Positions 1 to 7,587 of a stretch of DNA of 41,102 nucleotides are shown here, in pieces. A model generated the notes under the pieces. The model was not told the origin of the DNA and ran no database searches. It worked only from the letters and a program-made list of their open reading frames with translations. Both the position numbers and the translations under genes were made by a program. The stretch is from an uncultured Clostridia bacterium (lineage in GTDB: Bacteria; Bacillota; Clostridia; TANB77; CAG-508). The number at the start of each line of letters is the position of its first letter. Position 1 is the first letter of the stretch. Location of the stretch: assembly GCA_944387545.1 (NCBI GenBank), contig CALXFE010000014.1, positions 1 to 41,102 of the forward strand, written 5' to 3'.

Positions 1-91
1 AATTTGAATCAAATTATAACTTAGAGCTTAAAAATATTGAAATCTAGGTAATTCCCCAGCTAAAAAAACTCATACTACAATAGGCATTTTG

Positions 92-120
92 TTGCAGTTT
101 TATGCAAAATATGTTATAAT
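92..120 (+). promoter_or_regulatory. Sigma-A promoter of the first gene
   Basis: A -35 TTGCAG at 92-97, a 17-base spacer and a perfect -10 TATAAT at 115-120 lie about 38 bases before the start codon at 158. The ribosome-binding site AAAGGAG follows near 140. Confidence 0.75.
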
Positions 121-157
121 ATATTATATAAAATAATTTGAAAAGGAGAAATGCTCT

Positions 158-574
158 ATGAAATTTTTGTTTGTTACCCCTACAGTACAGGAACCATTTG
201 AATTTACGTTTGAGAACAATAATCCTGTATCTGAGTATCGGTATGATACTTTAAGGAGATTATTGAAAGAACATCGAAAAGACATTAAACAGATCTTTTC
301 TAGCAATCATGTGGAAGTCTTTAATGTGCTAAAACAAGCACTCTTCACCAAGATTGTGGAGGATCTCTCAGATTCAATCCTTTTAAGTCCCGATGGTTGT
401 CAGTATACAATAGCTATGGAATCTACTGTAAATATTGTGGAGTGGAATAAACTCCGTTCTGAGATTGAGATACATTCTACCAAGTCATTAGTGAAAAATA
501 CATGTGTTTATATCTTAGAATCACCTGAGATGTATTCCTTCTTCGTTACGAAGTGGAATAACAAGAAGTTGTAG
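158..574 (+). CDS. Hypothetical protein, 138 aa, orphan
   Basis: I do not recognise this protein. It is soluble, with no signal peptide or membrane segment, and starts MKFLFVTPTVQEP. The middle (residues 28-60) is basic and helical (RYDTLRRLLKEHRK) and the C-terminal third looks strand-rich. The start is well supported by AAAGGAG about 10 bases upstream and a strong promoter. It stands alone on the plus strand, opposite to cotJ, and ends at a terminator. Its codon choice differs from the rest of the window: it uses CTC, CCC and an in-frame CGG (239-241), the only CGG I found in an unbroken gene here. This suggests recent acquisition. Function unknown. Confidence 0.7.
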   Translation: MKFLFVTPTVQEPFEFTFENNNPVSEYRYDTLRRLLKEHRKDIKQIFSSNHVEVFNVLKQALFTKIVEDLSDSILLSPDGCQYTIAMESTVNIVEWNKLRSEIEIHSTKSLVKNTCVYILESPEMYSFFVTKWNNKKL

Positions 575-610
575 TTGTAATAATAAAAATAAAAATTAGG
601 GACTAAAAAA

Positions 611-655
611 GCAGATGCTCAACATTTCAATTAAATGTGAGCATCTGTTTTCCTA
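611..655. terminator. Bidirectional terminator between the orphan gene and cotJC
   Basis: CAGATGCTCAACATTT (612-627) pairs with AAATGTGAGCATCTG (633-647) with one bulge. T-rich sequence follows on the plus strand, and CTTTTTTAG follows on the minus strand, so it can end both converging transcripts. Confidence 0.85.
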
Positions 656-669
656 TTTAAAATAGCTTT

Positions 670-1275
670 TTAACATTTATCTGATGTTTTCATATGATTC
701 ATATAATATTTCTTTTCTGCTAGTTTATCTTGTACGCCTCTTAATGCTTCTCCAAATCTTTGAAAATGTACGACTTCTCTTTCTCTTAAATATCTCAATG
801 GATCTAATACATCTGGATTATCTCTACATAAATCAATTAATTTTTCATAAGTTGCTCTCGCTTTTTGTTCTGCAGCTAAATCTTCTTGTAAGTTTGCTAT
901 TGGGTCTCCTTTACAAGCAAGTACACCTGCATTAAATGGAAATCCTGCTGCTGCTTGTGGATATACATCTACACCATGGTCTGTGTAATAGGCGCTTAAT
1001 CCTGCTTTTTCTATTTCTTCAATACTTGCTCCTTTGGTTAATTGGTGCACAATGGTTCCAACCATTTCTAAGTGAGCTAATTCTTCTGTACCAATATCAT
1101 TTAAGATAGCTTTTGCATTTTGGTCTGGCATTCCAAATCTTTGTGATAAATATCTAAGTGATGCTGCCAATTCTCCATCTGGTCCACCATATTGTGATAT
1201 GATTACTTTTGCAAGTCTTGGATCTGTACATTTGATATTGATTGGGTATTGTAACATTTTATTATATGTCCACAT
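670..1275 (-). CDS. cotJC: CotJC spore coat protein, manganese catalase family
   Basis: This 201-residue protein belongs to the CotJC branch of the manganese catalase family, a four-helix-bundle ferritin-like fold. Likely metal ligands are visible in EELAHLEMVG (about residues 64-73), DLAAEQKARATYE (133-145) and REREVVHFQRF (164-174). Known CotJC proteins are laid down in the spore coat together with CotJA. Whether this one acts as a catalase is not shown by the sequence. The ATG follows the cotJB stop directly (TAGATG), and its GGGGGA ribosome-binding site lies inside the end of cotJB, so translation is probably coupled. It is the last gene of cotJABC and runs into the terminator at 611-655. 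Confidence 0.95.
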   Translation of the reverse strand: MWTYNKMLQYPINIKCTDPRLAKVIISQYGGPDGELAASLRYLSQRFGMPDQNAKAILNDIGTEELAHLEMVGTIVHQLTKGASIEEIEKAGLSAYYTDHGVDVYPQAAAGFPFNAGVLACKGDPIANLQEDLAAEQKARATYEKLIDLCRDNPDVLDPLRYLREREVVHFQRFGEALRGVQDKLAEKKYYMNHMKTSDKC

Positions 1276-1617
1276 CTAAAAATTCCCCCTTTCCCATGGC
1301 CATGGTTCTTCAAGCCATCTCCATTTATTGCAAGGATAATGAATAGTTAATGGTCCATATACTTTTTGATATTTATCTTTTATTTCTTTTAGTTCCTTAC
1401 AATATTTTCTGTGCAAACAAAGTGCTTTTTGATCATTTGGGTGTGTATCTAAATATAGAGCTAATTCTGTTATCGCAAATTCAAGGCATCTAATTTGCTG
1501 TGCCATTTCCATTCTTTCATCACAATCTACTGTTCTTTCATTATCTTGCATTTGATTACAACACATCATTTCATTATCTTCTTGGCATCCACAATTTCTA
1601 TTTTGATTTATTGACAT
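1276..1617 (-). CDS. cotJB: CotJB spore coat assembly protein with Cys-rich N-terminus
   Basis: This 113-residue protein carries a CotJB domain from about residue 38 to the end. The domain includes the conserved LDTHPNDQKAL stretch and the Trp-rich end YPCNKWRWLEEPWPWE. I chose the ATG at 1617 because AGGAAAGGGG lies 8 bases upstream; a GTG at 1626 sits too close to that site. The gene overlaps the end of cotJA by 10 bases, which suggests coupling. About 35 residues precede the domain and carry Cys pairs (CGC, CC), making the protein longer than Bacillus CotJB. It probably helps assemble CotJA and CotJC into the coat. Confidence 0.92.
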   Translation of the reverse strand: MSINQNRNCGCQEDNEMMCCNQMQDNERTVDCDERMEMAQQIRCLEFAITELALYLDTHPNDQKALCLHRKYCKELKEIKDKYQKVYGPLTIHYPCNKWRWLEEPWPWERGNF

Positions 1618-1967
1618 TTGTTGCACCCCTTTCCTATTTTATTGGTCATTGCAATATAATCAATTTCTTCCATTGATTGACCTGGTGAATATGGGCTTAC
1701 TAATTCAGGAAAGATTGTTCCCATTTTTAATCCTACACATGGTTTAAATGTTCTATCCATATATTGAATTGGAACATAACTTTGTGCTAACATTGGATTT
1801 TCTGGAAATACACTTTGTTCTTCATCAAAGCCACAATCACAACTATTTGAATTGTCTTCATAAGATACAACATTATTACATTTTGTTTCCATGATTTCAT
1901 TTTGCATTTCACATGAATTATTTGAATAATTGTTGTTCATACAATAGCATTTTCTTCTACTAAACAT
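1608..1967 (-). CDS. cotJA: CotJA spore coat protein with Cys-rich N-terminus
   Basis: This 119-residue protein has a clear CotJA core from about residue 60 (NPMLAQSYVPIQ, then GTIFPELVSPYSPGQ). About 55 residues precede it and are rich in Cys and Asn (KCYC, SCE, TKC, CDCG). That extension is absent from the roughly 80-residue Bacillus CotJA and could cross-link the coat through disulfides. The ATG at 1967 follows GGAGG at a 9-base spacing. This is the first gene of cotJABC, and the promoter is expected just upstream, under a mother-cell sigma factor. Confidence 0.92.
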   Translation of the reverse strand: MFSRRKCYCMNNNYSNNSCEMQNEIMETKCNNVVSYEDNSNSCDCGFDEEQSVFPENPMLAQSYVPIQYMDRTFKPCVGLKMGTIFPELVSPYSPGQSMEEIDYIAMTNKIGKGCNKCQ

Positions 1968-1990
1968 ATTAAAATTCCTCCTTTTGTTAC

Positions 1991-2017
1991 ATTATATGTA
2001 TGGTAACAAAAAAGGTT
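1991..2017 (-). promoter_or_regulatory. Candidate mother-cell sigma promoter of cotJABC
   Basis: Read on the minus strand, CAACC (2013-2017) is followed by CATACATATAAT (1991-2002). Sigma-E and sigma-K -10 boxes begin CATA, and a sigma-K -35 contains AC. The spacing is not perfect for either, so the assignment rests mainly on the -10 and on the sporulation operon downstream. Confidence 0.4.
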
Positions 2018-2115
2018 GACGCTTTCATTATGAATTTCTATACAAATTCTTTATACTTTTCCTTGTTAATTTTTCTATTATGTTATCATTCTGTTTTTTC
2101 ATTTGCATAAAAATA

Positions 2116-2147
2116 AAGATGTATAAGAAATATATCTCATACACCTT
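2116..2147 (-). terminator. Terminator after the 137-aa membrane protein gene
   Basis: The 13-base arms at 2116-2128 and 2135-2147 pair fully only in minus-strand RNA, where the two imperfect positions become G-U pairs; on the plus strand they are A-C mismatches. A T-rich tail (CTTTATTTTTATG) follows on the minus strand. Confidence 0.7.
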
Positions 2148-2164
2148 TATAATATATGTTACTA

Positions 2165-2578
2165 TTACCCTTGTTCATAAATTTGTATATAATTTAAAAT
2201 ATTATATTTTTCATCTAAAAATGCAATACATAAAAATATAAATGCTAGTAGAATAATAAAAATAACTGTAGAAATAAGAATGTCTTTCCAGATTAATTTT
2301 CCATTTCCTTTATTTTTGTTAATACAAAAAGCATAGATAGGAACTAAATATATACCTATGATATACCCTATTGCATATATGGTTATATCATCAATTACAC
2401 CACGAAACATCGCATGCATTAACAACATTGATAAAAATACATATATAGAATTTACAAACCATAATATGAATTGAATCAGAATATACATAGCTATTCTTTC
2501 TGATTTACGATATTTATTTAATACTAAAATAGATGCAATAAAACTAATTAAAAAAGATACAATAATTACTATATCCAT
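2165..2578 (-). CDS. Small integral membrane protein, 137 aa
   Basis: No family is recognised. Four hydrophobic helices are visible at about residues 2-20, 31-53, 66-87 and 100-121, joined by short polar loops. The second loop contains a basic stretch (NKYRKSER near 21-28) that would face the cytoplasm. GGGAGG lies 6 bases before the ATG. It is 23 bases downstream of another membrane protein gene and probably shares its transcript. The two may form one membrane complex, but nothing here shows the function. Confidence 0.7.
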   Translation of the reverse strand: MDIVIIVSFLISFIASILVLNKYRKSERIAMYILIQFILWFVNSIYVFLSMLLMHAMFRGVIDDITIYAIGYIIGIYLVPIYAFCINKNKGNGKLIWKDILISTVIFIILLAFIFLCIAFLDEKYNILNYIQIYEQG

Positions 2579-2601
2579 ATCAAACCTCCCAAAAAAAATG
2601 A

Positions 2602-3102
2602 TTACTCATTCATATTTTCTTCTTTTATAGCTTCTCCCTTATCATTGTAATATGTAAGTATATGCTCTCCATTTTCACCATAATATTCTTCTAATTTTGG
2701 ATATCTTTTTCTAACTAGAAAATTTATATATTCATAATAATTAATACGTTTATCCCAAAATGATTGTGTATATGTTACCATTTTTTGATTTTCATAAGTA
2801 ACAATATTTTCTTCTTCACAAGTGACAGCAAAAAATAATAATACATATGGACTACAAAACATAATTAAAATAATAAATACTATGATTCCTATAATTTTTA
2901 TTGATTTCTTTTTTATCCTTAATATAAGTTGTATAATTCCTACTATAAATCCTATTATAAAGACACCCCAAGATACCATATAAACCCATCCTCTATATTC
3001 CATATTGCATTTTAGCAAAATCTCTCTTGATGCTACTAAAATAAAAAGATATAAGAACCAGTAAAATAATATTGTTTTTTTATATTTTTCAAAAAATGGC
3101 AT
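2602..3102 (-). CDS. Membrane protein with soluble C-terminal tail, 166 aa
   Basis: No family is recognised. Three membrane helices lie at about residues 10-30, 38-61 and 68-93, followed by a polar tail of about 70 residues rich in Tyr and Glu (for example RYPKLEEYYGENG). I start it at the ATG at 3102, 8 bases after AAAGGAGA; a GTG at 3108 would leave only about two bases of spacing. It is the first gene of a two-gene unit with the 137-aa membrane protein. Role unknown. Confidence 0.7.
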   Translation of the reverse strand: MPFFEKYKKTILFYWFLYLFILVASREILLKCNMEYRGWVYMVSWGVFIIGFIVGIIQLILRIKKKSIKIIGIIVFIILIMFCSPYVLLFFAVTCEEENIVTYENQKMVTYTQSFWDKRINYYEYINFLVRKRYPKLEEYYGENGEHILTYYNDKGEAIKEENMNE

Positions 3103-3254
3103 TTTCACTTTCTCCTTTTATTAGACTACATTTGTAAACCATTTGTAGTTTACATCAAGAAATTTATTTTGTCAATAACAATTATAATTTTATCTTTTTT
3201 TATAGTAAATTTTTTTATTTTATGATATATTACTTTCAAAGGAGGAATCGAATA

Positions 3255-3641
3255 ATGGATTTACATATATTAATAGAAACTGCCAAAAAAGCAAGAGAAC
3301 ATGCCTATACCCCATATTCTAATTATAAAGTAGGTTGTGCTTTACTTACTAAAAGTGGAAAAATTTTTTCTGGATGTAATATTGAAAATGATGGAATTAT
3401 GTCCATTTGTGCAGAAAGAGTTGCTTTTACAAAAGCTATTTCTGAAGGTGAAAAAGATTTTGAATGTATTTTGGTATTAGGTGGAAAAGAAGAATTACAA
3501 TATACCTCTCCTTGTGGATATTGTCGTCAATTCATGTCTGAATTTTGTGATAAAAATTTTGAAATTTATATGTATTATGATAATGATAAAATTGATAAAA
3601 AAACTTTAGCAGAATTGCTACCTGATAGTTTTAATTTATAA
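3255..3641 (+). CDS. cdd: Cytidine deaminase
   Basis: This 128-residue enzyme hydrolyses cytidine and deoxycytidine to uridine and deoxyuridine in pyrimidine salvage. The zinc site is complete: CAERVAF (about residues 50-56) supplies the first Cys and the catalytic Glu, and PCGYCRQ (about 85-91) supplies the other two Cys ligands. The N-terminal YTPYSNYKVG motif is typical of the tetrameric bacterial form, and the length matches. The ATG at 3255 follows AAAGGAGG at a 9-base spacing; an upstream in-frame ATG at 3222 would place the ribosome-binding site inside the gene. It is a single-gene unit ending at the hairpin at 3675-3702. Confidence 0.95.
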   Translation: MDLHILIETAKKAREHAYTPYSNYKVGCALLTKSGKIFSGCNIENDGIMSICAERVAFTKAISEGEKDFECILVLGGKEELQYTSPCGYCRQFMSEFCDKNFEIYMYYDNDKIDKKTLAELLPDSFNL

Positions 3642-3674
3642 TCTACGATCAAATTTACTTGCTTATACAATATC

Positions 3675-3702
3675 AAAAAAACTCATCAATGATGAGTTTT
3701 TT
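3675..3702. terminator. Bidirectional terminator between cdd and pyk
   Basis: AAAAAACTCATC (3675-3686) pairs with GATGAGTTTTTT (3691-3702) across a short loop. The A/T-rich ends give a U-tract on either strand, so it serves both converging genes. Confidence 0.9.
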
Positions 3703-3727
3703 CTATATTCTATATACTTCTTTTATC

Positions 3728-5173
3728 TTATACTCTAGCAACGCCACCAATAACTTTGTTTTCTGTTGCATCTGGTAATATTTTTGGTCCTCCTGCAAGA
3801 ACAACTTTATCACCTTTTTCTAAGATTCCTTCTTTTTCTAATTCAGCAATTCCTTTTTGAATTGTGTCTTCAATTGTTTTTCCATCTTTAATTAAGATTG
3901 GTGTTACATTCCATGTAACTGATAATTGATAATATGTTTGTTCATTATCTGTTACAGCAAATATTGGGCAACCTGGTCCCATACCAGCGATCATTCTTAC
4001 AGAATCACCTTTATGTGTATATGCAACAATTGCATCAGCTTCTACTTGGTAAGCTGTTACACATGTTGTATATGCAATATTTTTCTCTAAATCTTCTGAA
4101 TCTATTTTTTTGAAATTCTTTCTGTTAAATCTCTTCCAGTAATTAACTGTTCCTTCAATTGCTTTTGATATTTTAACCATTGCTTGAACACATTCTACTG
4201 GATATTTACCCATAGCACATTCTCCAGAAAGCATGATACAGCTTGTCATATCATATACAGCATTTGCCACGTCACTAACTTCTGCTCTTGTTGGTCTTGG
4301 ATTAGAAGTCATTGATTCTAACATTTGTGTAGCTGTAACAACTGGTTTACCAACTTGGTTACATCTTTTGATAAAGTGTTTTTGAACAATTGGAACTTGT
4401 TCCATTGGTATTTCAACACCCATATCTCCACGAGCTACCATAATACCATCTGATATTGCTAAGATTTCCTCAAAATTATCAATACCTTCTTGGCTTTCGA
4501 TTTTTGATATAATTTTGATATGTTCTCCGCCATTTGCTTTTAATAAATCTTTAATTGCTTGAACATCTGATGCTCTTCTTACAAACGAAGCAGCTATGAA
4601 ATCAAATCCTGCTTTCACTCCATTTGTAATATCATCAATATCTTTTTGTGCTAAAGCTGGTAAGTTTAATTTTAATCCAGGAACATTCATTGTTTTTCTG
4701 CTTCCTAATTTGGCAGTATTTAATGCTTTACATTTAATATCTTTTCCAACAATTTCTACAACTTGGAATTCTAATGCTCCATCATCAACTAGGATTTTAG
4801 CACCTGGTTTTACATCTTGATATAAATTTTTGTAACTTATTGTTGTTTTTGTTTCATTTCCAATAATATCATCATGAACGAATGTGAATTCTTGTCCTTC
4901 GTTTATTATTACTTTTTCATCTCCAGACTCAAGTTTTCCTGTTCTAATTTCAGGTCCTTTTGTGTCTAATAATAAAGCAACTGGTTTGTTTAATTTTTCT
5001 CTTACTTTTTTAATTGTTGCTATTTTTTCTGCGTTTTCTTCATATCCGCCGTGTGAAAAGTTGATTCTTGCAACATTTAGTCCTGCTTTAACTAAATTTG
5101 TAAACATTTCTTCGCTTTCACTTGCTGGTCCTATTGTACCAATGATGTTTGTTTTTCTTAAAACTTCTTTCAT
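3728..5173 (-). CDS. pyk: Pyruvate kinase
   Basis: This 481-residue enzyme transfers phosphate from phosphoenolpyruvate to ADP in the last step of glycolysis. The TIM-barrel A domain opens with TNIIGTIGP. The B domain inserts at about residues 72-170. The signature IISKIESQEGI holds the catalytic Lys, and MVARGDMGVEIP and TATQMLESM follow. The C-terminal allosteric domain runs from about 355 to the end. It lacks the extra PEP-utiliser domain found at the C-terminus of Bacillus and many Clostridium pyruvate kinases. GGGAGG lies 9 bases before the ATG. It is transcribed alone from the promoter at 5212-5241. Confidence 0.97.
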   Translation of the reverse strand: MKEVLRKTNIIGTIGPASESEEMFTNLVKAGLNVARINFSHGGYEENAEKIATIKKVREKLNKPVALLLDTKGPEIRTGKLESGDEKVIINEGQEFTFVHDDIIGNETKTTISYKNLYQDVKPGAKILVDDGALEFQVVEIVGKDIKCKALNTAKLGSRKTMNVPGLKLNLPALAQKDIDDITNGVKAGFDFIAASFVRRASDVQAIKDLLKANGGEHIKIISKIESQEGIDNFEEILAISDGIMVARGDMGVEIPMEQVPIVQKHFIKRCNQVGKPVVTATQMLESMTSNPRPTRAEVSDVANAVYDMTSCIMLSGECAMGKYPVECVQAMVKISKAIEGTVNYWKRFNRKNFKKIDSEDLEKNIAYTTCVTAYQVEADAIVAYTHKGDSVRMIAGMGPGCPIFAVTDNEQTYYQLSVTWNVTPILIKDGKTIEDTIQKGIAELEKEGILEKGDKVVLAGGPKILPDATENKVIGGVARV

Positions 5174-5211
5174 TTTTTTATTCCTCCCTTATTTCTTAAA
5201 AACCAAAGCCT

Positions 5212-5241
5212 ATTATATCACACTATAAAGACGGTTTTCAA
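5212..5241 (-). promoter_or_regulatory. Sigma-A promoter of pyk
   Basis: On the minus strand TTGAAA (5236-5241), an 18-base spacer and TATAAT (5212-5217) lie about 40 bases before the pyk ATG. Confidence 0.8.
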
Positions 5242-5288
5242 CATTTTTTTATTATTTTTTACGTAATCTTGAAAATTATTTTGATAAT

Positions 5289-6014
5289 TTAATATATTTT
5301 AATAATTGCATGTAAGGTTTTATCATCTTCACTTTTTATAACCACAATATTTTTGTTTTCTTCTTTTGTATACTTACATTTCACAGTTTCTCCTAGTTTT
5401 ATTTGATTTTTATATTGTATTCTAATGTGATTAAATGGTCTTTTTTGGTATTCTTCTTCTGGTAATGCTTCATAAGCTAAATACAAATAGTATAAATTAT
5501 GCATATGTCCAATCACATCTATATCTCTTCTTCTAGCTGTATATGTCATTTCACTTATATATTCTTTTGGTTCTTTTAATTTTTCAATATTTTTATCTTT
5601 AAAAACACATTTTCCAAATTCTGATTGATATCTATCTGCTATTTCTGGTTCTACTCTTACAATCTTCTCTGTTTCACTATTTACTAATAACCATTTTGAA
5701 GTGGCAATGGCGCATAAATTGTTTTGTTCGTCATATACTTCAAAATCACGGAGTGCATAAAATTTCTCTATTTCTCTTGACCATGTATGAATTTCTAAAA
5801 CTTGTCCATATTTTGGTCTTTTTAACACTTCTAATTTCCAATCCAATAATAGCCAACTTACATGCGTTTCATTTGTTGTATTAACGCCAATTCCTACACT
5901 ATCAGAATGGTATGCTGCAATATCTTCTAAGTATTCTAAAATACCAATATTACTAACTTGATCTTTTTTCCAAACATCTTTTAATCCTATTTTAAATTTT
6001 TCCTTATATATCAT
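5289..6014 (-). CDS. Acyl-ACP thioesterase
   Basis: This 241-residue protein belongs to the FatA/FatB-like acyl-ACP thioesterase family, which has two hotdog domains and releases free fatty acids from acyl-ACP. The first hotdog contains the long helix (NIGILEYLEDIAAYHSD) and the strand WLLLDWKLEVLKRPKYG. The second starts near residue 155 with ARRRDIDVIGHMHNLYYL, where the Asp and the HxHN-like residues match the catalytic region. The ATG at 6014 is preceded by GAGGAGG; an in-frame upstream extension has no ribosome-binding site. It sits 90 bases downstream of pgi and is separated from it by a hairpin. Confidence 0.88.
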   Translation of the reverse strand: MIYKEKFKIGLKDVWKKDQVSNIGILEYLEDIAAYHSDSVGIGVNTTNETHVSWLLLDWKLEVLKRPKYGQVLEIHTWSREIEKFYALRDFEVYDEQNNLCAIATSKWLLVNSETEKIVRVEPEIADRYQSEFGKCVFKDKNIEKLKEPKEYISEMTYTARRRDIDVIGHMHNLYYLYLAYEALPEEEYQKRPFNHIRIQYKNQIKLGETVKCKYTKEENKNIVVIKSEDDKTLHAIIKIY

Positions 6015-6070
6015 GTTTTTCCTCCTCTTAAACGTTAAAGACACATCTTTTATATGGTAACTTTGACAAC

Positions 6071-6100
6071 AAAGATTGAAGGAATATCCCTTCAATCTTT
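6071..6100 (-). terminator. Terminator after pgi
   Basis: AAAGATTGAAGG (6071-6082) pairs with CCTTCAATCTTT (6089-6100), a near-perfect 12-base stem just past the pgi stop. The minus-strand tail (TTTGTTGT) is only moderately U-rich. Confidence 0.65.
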
Positions 6101-6104
6101 ATTT

Positions 6105-7412
6105 TTAATATCCTGGTTTTTCTAGTAATTTAAACATATTCTTTTTGTATTCTTCTACTCCTGGTTGATTAAATGGATTTACGCCTAATATATTTCCAGA
6201 CATAGCACAGGCTTTTTCAAAGAAATAAATTAATTCTCCTATATTTTCTTCATCTAATTTTTCTAATTCAATCACAATATTAGGAACATCTCCTGATACA
6301 TGTGCTTTTATGGTTCCTTCCATTGCTTTTTTATTCACATAGTCTAATCCTTTTCCTGCTAAATAATTTAATCCATCTAAATTGTCATCATCTGGATTGA
6401 TGGTAATATCTGAGTTTGGTGTTTTTATACTAATAACGGTTTCAAATAGATTTCTTCTTCCTTCTTGGATATATTGTCCCATAGAATGTAAATCTGTTGT
6501 AAAATCAACACCTGCTGGAAAAATTCCCATTTGGTCTTTTCCTTCACTTTCTCCAAACAATTGCTTCCACCATTCTGTGAAATAATGCATTTTTGGTTCA
6601 TAGTTTACTAATATTTCTGTGTTTTTATATAATTTGTATAAAATGTTTCTTACAACTGCATATTTATAGCATTCATTATATTTTACATTTGGATCATCAT
6701 ACCTATCTTGTGCTATTTTAGCTCCCATCATTAATTTGTCAATATCAATGCCAGCTGTTGCAATTGGTAATAATCCTACTGCTGTTAATACAGAATATCT
6801 ACCACCTATATTATCTGGAACGACAAATTGTTCATATCCTTCATTTTCAGCTAGTGTTTTTAAAGCACCTTTTGCTTTGTCTGTTGTCGCATATATTCTG
6901 CTTCTTGCTTCATCAATACCATATTTATTTTCTAAGATTTCTCTAAATATTCTGAAAGCAATGGCTGGTTCTGTTGTTGTTCCAGATTTTGATATTACAT
7001 TTACAGAAAAATCTTTATCTCCTATATATTCAATTAATTCATTAATATAATTGGGACTCAAATTGTTTCCAACATATAAAATTTGTGGATATTTTCTTTG
7101 TTTATTTGGTAACATATTATAAAATGAACTCGTTAATGCTTCAATAACTGCTCTTGCTCCTAAATAAGAACCTCCAATTCCAATAACCACTAATATATCA
7201 GATTCTTTCTTGATTTTCTTTGCAGCTTTTTTTATTCTTGCAAATTCATCTTTATCATAATTAGTTGGTAGCTCTAACCAACCAACAAAATCCTTTTCAT
7301 CATTTGCTCTTCTATGCAAATCTTTATGTATATTTTCTACTTGCTCTTTGTATGTTAAGATTGTTTTTTGTGTAATTCCTGAATGTTTTAAGTTTAAACT
7401 AATATTTGCCAT
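6105..7412 (-). CDS. pgi: Glucose-6-phosphate isomerase
   Basis: This 435-residue enzyme interconverts glucose-6-phosphate and fructose-6-phosphate. Visible motifs are the phosphate-binding [12 protein letters not shown] (about residues 78-89), the family signature [14 protein letters not shown] (about 200-213), and the catalytic-region stretch [14 protein letters not shown] with Glu and His nearby ([12 protein letters not shown]). The length fits the short Firmicutes form. AAGAGG lies 7 bases before the ATG and a strong sigma-A promoter lies upstream. Together with pyk it covers early and late glycolysis, but each gene has its own promoter. Confidence 0.97.
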   Translation of the reverse strand: MANISLNLKHSGITQKTILTYKEQVENIHKDLHRRANDEKDFVGWLELPTNYDKDEFARIKKAAKKIKKESDILVVIGIGGSYLGARAVIEALTSSFYNMLPNKQRKYPQILYVGNNLSPNYINELIEYIGDKDFSVNVISKSGTTTEPAIAFRIFREILENKYGIDEARSRIYATTDKAKGALKTLAENEGYEQFVVPDNIGGRYSVLTAVGLLPIATAGIDIDKLMMGAKIAQDRYDDPNVKYNECYKYAVVRNILYKLYKNTEILVNYEPKMHYFTEWWKQLFGESEGKDQMGIFPAGVDFTTDLHSMGQYIQEGRRNLFETVISIKTPNSDITINPDDDNLDGLNYLAGKGLDYVNKKAMEGTIKAHVSGDVPNIVIELEKLDEENIGELIYFFEKACAMSGNILGVNPFNQPGVEEYKKNMFKLLEKPGY

Positions 7413-7452
7413 ATGATTACCTCTTTTCTTTCTTTATATTTATCATATGGTT

Positions 7453-7481
7453 ATTATATCCAACTTGTTATTATATTTCAA
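7453..7481 (-). promoter_or_regulatory. Sigma-A promoter of pgi
   Basis: TTGAAA (7476-7481), a 17-base spacer and TATAAT (7453-7458) on the minus strand, about 40 bases before the pgi start. Confidence 0.85.
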
Positions 7482-7501
7482 GGTGTTAGGACTAAAAAAT
7501 C

Positions 7502-7587
7502 AAGGACATACTTAAAATGGAATACCTCATCCATTTAAGTCTGTCCCTTTTGGACAAAAATTGTCCATTTTGGCACGTCCCCAATGT
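7502..7587 (-). terminator. Terminator and GGGGACG repeat after spoIIP
   Basis: Directly after the spoIIP stop the minus strand reads TTGGGGACGTGCC, then a small GGACA/TGTCC hairpin (7552-7566), then a long imperfect hairpin (7502-7549, arms about 19 bases with bulges) ending in TTGATTTTTT. This is one copy of the dispersed repeat family described in the findings. Confidence 0.65.

Noticed and set aside
2015..2043. Plus-strand TTGACG-N17-TATACA, like a sigma-A promoter
   Set aside because: No plus-strand gene follows for over 1 kb. The bases overlap the candidate cotJ promoter read on the minus strand.
3127..3136. TACATTTGTA, a match to the CopY/BlaI-type operator TACAnnTGTA, upstream of the 166-aa membrane protein
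   Set aside because: In DNA this A/T-rich one or two such matches are expected by chance in 41 kb, and no CopY/BlaI or related gene is nearby.
4596..5228. Long open frames on the plus strand opposite pyk, pgi, dnaE and the ATPase
   Set aside because: They are antisense to well-identified genes, lack ribosome-binding sites and encode no recognisable protein.
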